From: Capniomyces stellatus
Taxonomy: Eukaryota > Kickxellomycota > Harpellomycetes > Harpellales > Legeriomycetaceae
Assembly: GCA_001661515.1 (NCBI GenBank)
Contig: LUVW01000004.1
Span: 175,439 to 239,438, forward strand
Length of the DNA stretch: 64,000 bases
Reading direction: 5' to 3'
Positions 55,810 through 64,000 of the stretch are shown in pieces. Within the stretch, counting starts at the first letter, position 1, and every line of letters begins with the position of its first letter. The notes under the pieces were generated by a model. It was not told the origin of the DNA. It made no database searches and worked only from the letters and a program-made list of their open reading frames with translations. Made by a program: the position numbers and the translations under genes.

Positions 55810-57816
55810 TTAGGAGTTCAAAAGAACAACAAAGGCAGAAATATCGTCACGGAATCTGCGGCTGTAAGGGGAGGGAATAGCGAGGAGGCTGTTGATCATT
55901 GCCTTGTCGTAGCTGCCATACTCATTGGTGCTGAGGGCAGTTCTGATTAGATGAGTGGAGGCATTGTGGTCAAACTTTTTGGTAGAGATGGATTTGAGGT
56001 GTTCACCAGATTCAGATTGGATAGATGAAGAAGGATTTGGACTGTTTTTATTGTTATTGTTTCTTAGAATCTGGTCGTCGTACCATTCGCCTACAACCTG
56101 GACAACCTGGTCATTGTCCATCCGGTCCCACAGGCCATCGGTAGCAAGCACAATAAACTTATCGTTTTCTCTGCTGAGTTTGTGTTCAACCAGGACAGGC
56201 TGGGCAGTGACGTAGGGAGGCGTGAGGAAGTTCTGGGGCGTTGTTGCGTACTTGTGGCCCCGGCTCAGCAGTTTTGGGAAAAACTCTGCCTGAGTTTCCA
56301 AGGACCATTTGTACCGACTGTCGCCAAACGCCCGGGTAGGCATCAGCCCGCCCAGGATCCTTCCGCGGTAAATCACAGTTTTCTCCTCGCCTGGATGTTC
56401 GCTTCTCATTCTCTTGAGCTCCTTTGCGTTGTCTGCCGTCTGGTCCACGCTCAATGCAACTGCCCGCCACTTTCCGTCCTTGCCCCGCGACCCAATAATT
56501 GCCCGGCTGTCCCCGGTGTTTGCCACTGTCACTGTCTCTGTTTTCCCGTCAATGATACACCCTAACCCACAGCTCCCCGCAACCGCTGGCCCAAGCATCC
56601 TGTCCAGCCTGTTCTTGGTGTCCTTGGTGTCTTCTTTTCCCTTTATGTACTCCTGCACCGAGTCGTGCACTATCATCTCGTCCATCCTTATAAACGAACT
56701 CGCCAACGCTAATGAAATCGCCTTCACTCCTTCCTTACCCCCCGATGACCCCCCCAACGTTTTTATCAGCCTCTCCAGTCTTTCGTCCTTCACTCCCCCC
56801 TTCTCCACCTCAGCTCCTTCCACCTTGCCTGCCCCGCCCTCAATAATGCTCAAGCTGCCGTTGATCACCCCCGCCAGCTCATTTGCCAGTCGCTCCGCAC
56901 ACAGGTACCCAGCATGCCCATCAAACACCCCAAAAAACTGCCTCGACAAATCTACTTTACCCTCACCCGCTGTTTTCAGAAACGACCACGTCAGGTAGTC
57001 CTCAATTGGCTCATTCGACGCAATCTGGTTTGAATCAAACCGAATCTTCAGCCAGTTATCCCCAGCCCCAGTCCCAACTCCATCTCCTCCCATTTCCCTC
57101 CTCAGAAAACTCGCCGAATTCTCATTAACCGCCAAAATCCCCTCAACCTCCTCGTCATCCAACGGCTCCAAATCCTTTGCCGCCTTCCTCGTAGCCCTGC
57201 GGTCCTGCAGCTTTGAAAGCCTCTCCCGCGCCTCTTTTCTTTTTTCCTCCGCAGATCCTAACCCCACCATCACATTTCTGTGCATCGCTTCCTCTGTCAA
57301 GGCACCGCCCCCTACTTCCTTCCCCACTCCCACTCCCACTCCCGTGCTCCCCATGTTTTGGTACAACAACCCAACCCCCACTATCACCACCAACGCCCCC
57401 GTCAACTTTGCTCTAAGCGACATTGCCCCCTTCCCCCCCGCCTCCAGTCTGCTCGACCCCTCGTCCTTGTCTACACCACTGGGCCCTTTATCCCCATCTC
57501 CCCTACTCCCTCCATTCGCCTCTTTACCCTCACTATGCACCTTTCTTTTAAACATCGCCGTTTCTTTTCTCAAAAAATTATTCTCTCCAAACTCTTTCTT
57601 GCTTAAAAGCCCTCTTGTTTTAAACACTGCTCTGCTATCGCTGCTATCAAACTTCTCTTTACTACTCGAAAGCAAACTGTAGCTTCTGATACTGTAACCC
57701 GCCTTATCTCTGCTATTTACTCTGCTTGCCCCTATAATCTGGCTACATTCAGTTCTTATTGCACTTGCTATTCCGCCTCGCAACTTCAAGTAATCTTTCT
57801 GTGCTATTCTAAACAT
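55810..57816 (-). CDS. ptc5: Mitochondrial PP2C-type phosphatase, Ptc5/pyruvate dehydrogenase phosphatase-like
   Basis: Single exon, 668 residues. The N terminus (MFRIAQKDYLKLRGGIASAI ...) is basic and lacks acidic residues at first, like a mitochondrial presequence. A hydrophobic helix (LTGALVVIVGVGLLYQNM) follows at about 140. PP2C motifs: FFGVFDGHAG with metal-binding Asp, VANTGDSRAIIG, ILGGLMPTRAFGD, VLATDGLWDRM and FRDDISAFVVLL with the last metal-binding Asp pair. The insertions and the LMPTRAFGD(S)RYKW segment are typical of Ptc5/PDP1, which dephosphorylates the pyruvate dehydrogenase E1-alpha subunit. Asn/Ser low complexity interrupts the domain near YDDQILRNNNN. Substrate is inferred from the family. 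Confidence 0.9.
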   Translation of the reverse strand: MFRIAQKDYLKLRGGIASAIRTECSQIIGASRVNSRDKAGYSIRSYSLLSSSKEKFDSSDSRAVFKTRGLLSKKEFGENNFLRKETAMFKRKVHSEGKEANGGSRGDGDKGPSGVDKDEGSSRLEAGGKGAMSLRAKLTGALVVIVGVGLLYQNMGSTGVGVGVGKEVGGGALTEEAMHRNVMVGLGSAEEKRKEARERLSKLQDRRATRKAAKDLEPLDDEEVEGILAVNENSASFLRREMGGDGVGTGAGDNWLKIRFDSNQIASNEPIEDYLTWSFLKTAGEGKVDLSRQFFGVFDGHAGYLCAERLANELAGVINGSLSIIEGGAGKVEGAEVEKGGVKDERLERLIKTLGGSSGGKEGVKAISLALASSFIRMDEMIVHDSVQEYIKGKEDTKDTKNRLDRMLGPAVAGSCGLGCIIDGKTETVTVANTGDSRAIIGSRGKDGKWRAVALSVDQTADNAKELKRMRSEHPGEEKTVIYRGRILGGLMPTRAFGDSRYKWSLETQAEFFPKLLSRGHKYATTPQNFLTPPYVTAQPVLVEHKLSRENDKFIVLATDGLWDRMDNDQVVQVVGEWYDDQILRNNNNKNSPNPSSSIQSESGEHLKSISTKKFDHNASTHLIRTALSTNEYGSYDKAMINSLLAIPSPYSRRFRDDISAFVVLLNS

Positions 57817-58718
57817 TTATTTCAACTATGTCCTCTTTTTTTTTCCTCGCTTCAAATATGCCGTTCTTTTTTTTTTCTTTTTTTCTTTTTTTATTGCTCT
57901 ATCACCTTGCTTCAAGTAATAACAAGCTTTGTTTGTTCAGCTTTGTTTGTTAAGAAATGTTTTTTTTTTACTTTTTGAAAAAAAAGCGGCTATTTAAAGA
58001 CTTGCTTGCGGTTATTCCCAAGTGCACTTATTTCGTATCAAAAAAAACTGATTATACCCTCAATTTCTCAAAATATCCCTCAAGCTAAATTCCACTTTAT
58101 TTATTTTTTTAATCATTGGAATTCAATTTCATATTTTTACTACAAAGAATGTTTGTTGTTTAATAACTCTCCCTCTAATCCCAAAAACCCGCACCAACTT
58201 TGTTTCCTTTTTTTTTTTAATCTTTACATTCTCAAATTCCTGACATCAGATGTTGGCTTGGCCTTTCCCAACTTGCTCAAACTTTGCACCATGTTAGCCT
58301 TTCCCCCAAGCTATCCTGATGTCTTTCCCCACCTGTTTGGCAACCTGTGTTTGCTTTTATTTATCAATGCTTAACCATTCCAACTTGGTATTTAAAGTCC
58401 TTCCAGCACAAAATAACCCAAGCAGGATAATGTATAATATGTGCTTTAGTCGGGATAATAGAGCCTAAAGAGGCACGAGTAAAACACTTTTAATTATGGT
58501 GCCAACATCAGCGATAATTAATGGTTATCTTATTGAAAATGACATAAATTATGTATCAACCTAAAGCTGTTAGACTAGTAAAAAGATAATAAGGGCTACT
58601 ACAACTGTTTAAAAAAAAATTCCGTCAGGGGCTACTCTTCTTTGCAAGGCTTAAACTGGCTAGTCTAGCTGGTTGCAGAAACAAAGCGTGTATAAAGATA
58701 GTACTCCAAACATCCCTT
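57817..58718. other. Intergenic
   Basis: Poly-T rich upstream region of the PP2C gene (long T runs at 57836-57890 and 57960-57970). A 122-codon plus-strand frame at 58006 is Phe/Leu-rich and looks spurious. No gene recognised. Confidence 0.6.
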
Positions 58719-59392
58719 TTAGATATCAATGCCCTTTGTTCTCAAGAAGGTCTTGGATTCATCGATTTCCTGTAAAAGAAAAACCAACAAAAAAATTATA
58801 TATATAGTGGGAATTGGTTTTAAAGCCATAAATGTGCTATGTTCTTGAAATCAACAAGACAAGACCATCAAGCAAGATCATAAATAGTGGAGATAAAGTA
58901 AGAAGCCATCAACTTGCCTTCATTAATGAATGGAATTCCTCTGGACATTCATTAAAAGTCAACAGATTGTATCCAATGTTGCACAATGCATACGACCCGA
59001 GACTGACGAGAAGCCAAAGTGGGAGCTATTGTATATTAAATCACACAAAGTTAAAAAAATATCAAAACAATTCACTGTTGACATTCAGATTAAGTATCAA
59101 TCCCAATCCCAATCCCAAAACCAAAACCAAAACCAAAACCAAAACCAAATTCAGATTGACTTGTACTCGATTGATGCTCAATAAATCGCAGCTTGTATTT
59201 CCATTATATAGTATCCTTTGATGGTAGCAAGCTCAAGATTAAAACAGAGCAAAAAAAAAAACGACTTACGATTGGGACTACTTGGTCAACAAAAGTTTGT
59301 GAAAATGGCACAGGCAACACCCCGTAAATTGTAAGAATCCATGCTAAGGCAGAAACCACGACAATTGTTCCAAAGTTTGTAGCTCTAGTCAT
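58719..59392 (-). CDS. dpm3: DPM3-type dolichol-phosphate mannose synthase subunit
   Basis: Three exons: 59392-59270, 59025-58918, 58769-58719; 93 residues, the usual DPM3 size. Two membrane helices: TIVVVSALAWILTIYGVL (about 9-26) and LPLWLLVSLGSYALCNIGYNLL (about 42-63). A soluble tail follows, TFNECPEEFHSLMKEIDESK, matching the TF-x-D/N-C-x-E-A/E-x-x-E/S-L motif of DPM3. DPM3 anchors the catalytic Dpm1 in the ER membrane, where Dol-P-Man is made for N-glycosylation, O-mannosylation and GPI anchors. Intron 1 is GT-AG. Intron 2 (58917-58770) has a GCAAGT donor and a TTTACAG acceptor. No exon is long enough to stand out as an open frame. Confidence 0.9.
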
Positions 59393-60882
59393 TTTGTCTG
59401 TATGTTTGTTGATGATGGCTAGTATGTATATTTATTGTGTCTCTTTGTTAACCAAAGAAGTGCTTTAGCGTTCTTAATTTAATGTTTAATAAAAAAAACG
59501 ATTAAACTGACATTTATTTATTTACACTTTAGAAAGTTAAAAGTATGAACAAAATATAACGTAAAGCGGAAAGCGAAAAAAAATAAAATTGAGTTCTGAA
59601 GCTGATTTGAGTTTCTGTTTTTACCTTGTCGAACTTGTTTGTTTTTTTTTTAGGCTGCAAGAACAATGCTGATAAAAGTTGGTTAACGAGTAAATTGGAG
59701 CAAGTAAATTGCTGAGGAGCTGATTTACTGGGAGACATCCCATTCTGAAGATTTACACGATTACTGGCAACCTAGCCAACTAAACTGGCTGTAAATAAAG
59801 CGGATTACGGCCATCATTTTCAAAACGTTAAGGCAAAGCGCTTTGAACATCAAAGTATTGGGTGTTGAGAATTTTAGGTCTGATTTCTATCGCATGTATT
59901 CTTTTATTTTATTTTTATTTTTGCTTTTGCTTTTGCAAATTTCTATGACCTTTTCGATTACCATTGGCTGAGCTGGATTGTTGATTTTTCGAAACTCGGC
60001 TGTAGTTAAAGAGAGTGGAAAGTTCTGTAAAGCTTTGTTGAACGCTGTTTTTCAAACGGATACTGGAAGCCTGGATTAGTAGAAATTGTGGGCTAATAGG
60101 GTAGCAGTGTTTAGTTGATACACTCTTGAGCTGCACGATGATTATTAGATGCATATGAGGATGGTGTTTATTTGTTGGACTGATGGCTATTAACGGCGCT
60201 TGGCGTTTCAGTGATTCAACACAACACGACATAACATAGGAAATGGTATGGCATTGTATTATCTGGACCAAGTTGTGGTTACTTTTACAAGAGAAAAACA
60301 ATTGTTGATGTGACTAGTTGCAAACAGTTATATAAAAGAGACTTGTCTTATTTAGTTTATGCACATAGTATAGCCATACTTGAATTGTGTAGTATTTTTA
60401 AAGAACAATGTTGATTAGTCGCAGCATGATTTGATTGATGATGGCGGTTTGTATAGATTATTTTTTTGGTGTGTAAGACAATGTGATGTGGTATGGGATT
60501 GGACACGAAAATGGAATATTGTTACTGGTACTTGATATTTGAATTAACACTAAATTGCTAATTGGTAAATTAAAAAGCACCATTTATTAAAACGATAGCA
60601 AATAGAAAATGCAAAACATACAAAGCTGAAATAGAATATTTTTTCTTTTCTTTACTTTATTACATTTAAAAAATTGAGTTGGAATGAAAAAAAAAAACAA
60701 AAAGAACATTGTAAAAAAAAAAACGTAGCTTTTTCTCTTAATTTATTTAAATGTAATTGAGAGTTTATATAGTTAATAAAAACGGGAAACAACAAACAGA
60801 ATCAAATCCAGGTTTTAGCAGTTTATTCTATTTATAACAGAGATTTATTTTAATATAACAAAAAAAAAACAAAGTTGAGGAG
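59393..60882. other. Intergenic; no confident gene
   Basis: About 1.5 kb. A minus-strand frame at 59738 begins MSPSKSAPQQFTCSNLLVNQ and could be a first exon (possible donor GTAAAA after KKKTNKFDK), but no continuation was found. The other open frames look spurious. Confidence 0.5.
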
Positions 60883-63804
60883 ATGTCTAGATTGTATATT
60901 GGTAATCTCGCAGATGATGTTCGCGAGCGTGACGTTGAAAGATTCTTTAAAGGATATGGAGAAATCCGTGACATGGTTTTGCGTAGCGGCTTTGGGTTTT
61001 TGGTAAATAAGAATTCAAGAGTTGGATAAAAGAGAACAGTAGAGAATGAATGGAGAGTAGAGTTTTTGGTTTGTGGGATGGGATACTAATAGTAATGTTG
61101 TTGGCGGTGCTTTAAAATGGTGTAGGAGTTTAGAGATCGCCGAGACGCAGAGGATGCAATGCATGATTTAGATGGAAAGGAGTTTTTGGGAGGAAGGCAA
61201 GTTTAAGGGCTTTTATTTATTTATTTGTTTAAAGAATGCGATGAGTGGATAGGGGGGGGGGGGGAGAAATAAACNNNNNNNNNNNNNNNNNNNNNNNNNN
61301 NNNNNNNNNNNNNNNNNNNNNNNNNNNNNNNNNNNNNNNNNNNNNNNNNNNNNNNNNNNNNNNNNNNNNNNNNNNNNNNNNNNNNNNNNNNNNNNNNNNN
61401 NNNNNNNNNNNNNNNNNNNNNNNNNNNNNNNNNNNNNNNNNNNNNNNNNNNNNNNNNNNNNNNNNNNNNNNNNNNNNNNNNNNNNNNNNNNNNNNNNNNN
61501 NNNNNNNNNNNNNNNNNNNNNNNNNNNNNNNNNNNNNNNNNNNNNNNNNNNNNNNNNNNNNNNNNNNNNNNNNNNNNNNNNNNNNNNNNNNNNNNNNNNN
61601 NNNNNNNNNNNNNNNNNNNNNNNNNNNNNNNNNNNNNNNNNNNNNNNNNNNNNNNNNNNNNNNNNNNNNNNNNNNNNNNNNNNNNNNNNNNNNNNNNNNN
61701 NNNNNNNNNNNNNNNNNNNNNNNNNNNNNNNNNNNNNNNNNNNNNNNNNNNNNNNNNNNNNNNNNNNNNNNNNNNNNNNNNNNNNNNNNNNNNNNNNNNN
61801 NNNNNNNNNNNNNNNNNNNNNNNNNNNNNNNNNNNNNNNNNNNNNNNNNNNNNNNNNNNNNNNNNNNNNNNNNNNNNNAAGGAGGGGGGGGGGGGGGGGG
61901 GGGGGGGGAAGGAGGAAGAGTTGGGAATTAGGGAGATATGAAGAGATCAAGTGGTTTAGTTTAAAAAGGGAGAAGAAAAAAAAAAGAAGGAAACTAAGCA
62001 AAGTTAAGGCGGGGAACAGAACAAGAGAAAGGGATTAAATGAGGGATAAATAGCGTTGACCAAGTATGATGGAGAAACGTAGTGGGAGCAGCATAACAAA
62101 TATTTTGTTTATTATTTTTATGTGTAACAGTTTTGGTGATTACTCTGAAACTCTCCACCAAACTCTTTTTTCTACCCGTTAACAAAGAAAGGGAAAATGA
62201 AAAGAAAAGGACAAATAGAAAGAAAATGGCAAATAGAAAAAAAGGGAAAAGAAAAGAAAAAAAAGGGAAAGGGATAAAATAAGGCGTTAATTGGATAGTT
62301 GTGGGGATAACAGGGACATAGGAACACTGGACATTTGTGGGATTGTGGACTGGATTACTCGGTTAAACCTTTTTTTTATTTGCAACTATACTTGCTTTAA
62401 TTCAGCAACCCTTTAAAGCTGGGAGGCGTTCGTTTGGTTTGGTTTGGGTTGGATTGGATCGGATGTTGATCAGATTTAAAGGGTTAGGCAAATTGCTTTA
62501 ATGAGTATAGTTACTCTATAAAAAAATCACGTGCTATACAATACTTGATGATTGGTGTTGATTGGTATATTTAGTAAGAGGCAAAAAGTTTTTAGTATTT
62601 GCCAGAAATTAAAAAATTAGAATTCAAAAGGAGGAGAGAGAGAGGGGGGGGGAGGGGGGGAGGAGAAGCCAAGTGGATTGGTTTTGTGTTGATATTGATG
62701 TATAGTATAGCGTATATACGAGCAAGAGTTGGATTGTAGAAAGGAGCTGGGTTTAACTTTTAGTGCTTATTTTCTGAATGTCATAATAGGATCTGAAAGA
62801 CTTTATGCGCCGTGCTGGTGACGTTACTTTCTCCGATGCTCACAAGCTTCGTCAGGGTGAAGGGTAAGATGATGGGTCCTTATTATTAACAATAATGCTA
62901 GTGTAATTACTAAAACCCCAAATGCGTATACTCTATGTAAACAGAATTGTAGAGTTCAGCAATGAAGAATCTATGGAAAATGCCATCCGCAAACTGGATG
63001 GAGAGGAATTGAAAGGCCGCAGAATTTCTATTCGCCAAGTAAGTTTTCCTTTTCCTTTTTCTTTTTCTTTTATATTTATTATTTAATTATTAATTAAAAT
63101 AATAAATTTAAAATGATAAATAAATAATAAATTTAAAATCTATTTATTTATTATTTAAATTTTATTAATTATTTATTATTTAAATTTTACTATTTATTTA
63201 TTATTTAAATTTTATTAATTATTTATTATTTAAATTTTACTATTTATTTATTATTTAAATTTTACTATTTATTTATTATTTAAATTTTATTAATTATTTA
63301 TTATTTAAATTTTACTAATTATTTATTATTTAAATTTTATTAATTATTTATTATTTAAATTTTACTAATTATTTAAATTGATTGTTTGTTTGTTTGTAGG
63401 ATCGTGCAGGTGGCCAGTCAACTAGAAGATCTCGTTCTCCTTATCGATCACGCAGCCCACGCAGCCCACGCAGGTCGCATCGTCCTCAGAGATCCCGCAG
63501 CCCTCAGAGATCCCGCAGCCCTCAGAGATCACGCAGCCCCCAGAGATCCCGTAGCCCAAGAAAATCCCGTTCTCGCTCAAGATCCCCCCGCAGATCTCCA
63601 AGTCCTCGTCGCTCCGAATCTAAACGTTCCCCAGAAGTCCACGAGTCAAAGTCCCGTAGCATGGATGTTGACGATTCCAAGCAGACTGAAGACTCTGCCC
63701 CTGCCGCCCCATCCACATGGGAAAACACCACTGCAACCAACGAGTTTGCAACTGCCTGGCCTACTGATGAAGCTCCAAAGAGCCCAGTTCCTCAAGACGA
63801 ATAA
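60883..63804 (+). CDS. SR-family splicing factor with two RRMs and RS tail (interrupted by assembly gap)
   Basis: Visible exons: 60883-61002, 61126-61196, then a 604-N gap, 62790-62863, 62945-63038, 63400-63804. RRM1 begins MSRLYIGNL (RNP2) and has FGFL plus EFRDRRDAEDAM (RNP1 region split by an intron). After the gap, RRM2 has DLKDFMRRAGDVTFSDA, the SRSF1/Srp2-type pseudo-RRM signature region, and GIVEFSNEESMENAI. The last exon encodes an RS domain with SRSP, SPQR and RRS repeats, and an acidic tail ending SPVPQDE. The RRM linker and RRM2 start must lie in the gap. The exon 2 donor is GCAAGT. SR proteins bind exonic enhancers and promote splice-site choice and mRNA export. It resembles fission yeast Srp2. 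Confidence 0.88.
61275..61878. other. Assembly gap of 604 N flanked by poly-G
   Basis: Ns bordered on the left by a G-run at about 61252-61264 and on the right by a longer G-run at about 61884-61908. It removes the RRM1 end, the linker and the RRM2 start of the SR protein gene. Confidence 0.97.
63145..63378. repeat. 25-bp A/T tandem array in the last SR-protein intron
   Basis: About nine copies of a 25-bp unit, TTTATTATTTAAATTTTA followed by TTAATTA, CTATTTA or CTAATTA. The array is nearly pure A/T and fills most of the intron 63039-63399. Confidence 0.88.
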
Positions 63805-64000
63805 TTGTCTTTTTTTTTACTCTATATATTCTTTTTCTTTTCCTTTTACTTTTAGTTTTACTTTTAGTTTTTACTTTTTTATTCACTTTATTAAAATTTC
63901 AATAAATTCCTGCTTTCTTTTAACCAAACCTAACCAAACTAAATCCTTCTTCCCATTTTGATTTAGATTTAGTTCCAACTAATTTTTTTCTCACTTTTTC

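Noticed and set aside
58006..58374. 122-codon Phe/Leu-rich plus-strand frame
   Set aside because: Composition reflects T-rich DNA upstream of the PP2C gene; no domain or start context.
61213..62001. Frames crossing the N gap
   Set aside because: Open only because Ns are read as unknown residues.

Overview
This is a eukaryotic nuclear contig from a fungus. It is AT-rich and carries many short spliceosomal introns with fungal-type donors (GTAAGT, GTATGT-like, and three GCAAGT). The gene set is fungal or general eukaryotic: an Scs2/VAP tether, a Rho2-type GTPase, a MYST acetyltransferase, Ufd2, glutamine-dependent NAD synthetase, a P5B ATPase, pyridoxal kinase, a mitochondrial PP2C, DPM3 and an SR splicing factor. 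The high intron density (16 exons in the NAD synthetase gene) and several secreted proteins suggest an early-diverging lineage. My best guess is Zoopagomycota/Kickxellomycotina, such as a gut-dwelling Harpellales; this is inference, not proof. No bacterial or viral genes, CRISPR arrays, rRNA or tRNA genes were seen.

Layout. 1-5.7 kb: two secreted proteins, one with a PYQPPTD heptad repeat running off the contig edge and one with three four-cysteine modules, then a small zinc-finger protein. 6-11.5 kb: VAP and Rho2 homologues on the minus strand, both intron-rich, with two weakly supported small genes. 13.7-23.5 kb: a MYST acetyltransferase converging on Ufd2, then NAD synthetase. 23.5-27.1 kb: gene-poor, with the decayed 3' end of a non-LTR retrotransposon. 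27.2-42.0 kb: one uninterrupted minus-strand reading frame of about 4,950 codons, with a very long disordered N-terminal part and a multi-span membrane region. 44.1-48.6 kb: P5B ATPase with a signal peptide and a cysteine-rich ectodomain. 49.3-53.4 kb: a secretory cluster of one trypsin-like pseudoprotease and two tandem single-domain thioredoxin-fold proteins. 53.9-63.8 kb: pyridoxal kinase, mitochondrial PP2C, DPM3 and a two-RRM SR protein interrupted by an assembly gap.

The genes do not form one pathway. Recurring themes are the secretory/ER system (VAP, DPM3, Ufd2 in ER-associated degradation, thioredoxin-fold proteins, secreted repeats) and B-vitamin cofactor metabolism (NAD synthetase, pyridoxal kinase). 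Exon structures were assembled by hand from splice sites, reading phase and family motifs. They are firm for VAP, Rho2, MYST, Ufd2, NAD synthetase, P5B, pyridoxal kinase, DPM3 and the visible SR exons. The least explained objects are the giant membrane protein, the heptad-repeat secreted protein and the P5B ATPase ectodomain.
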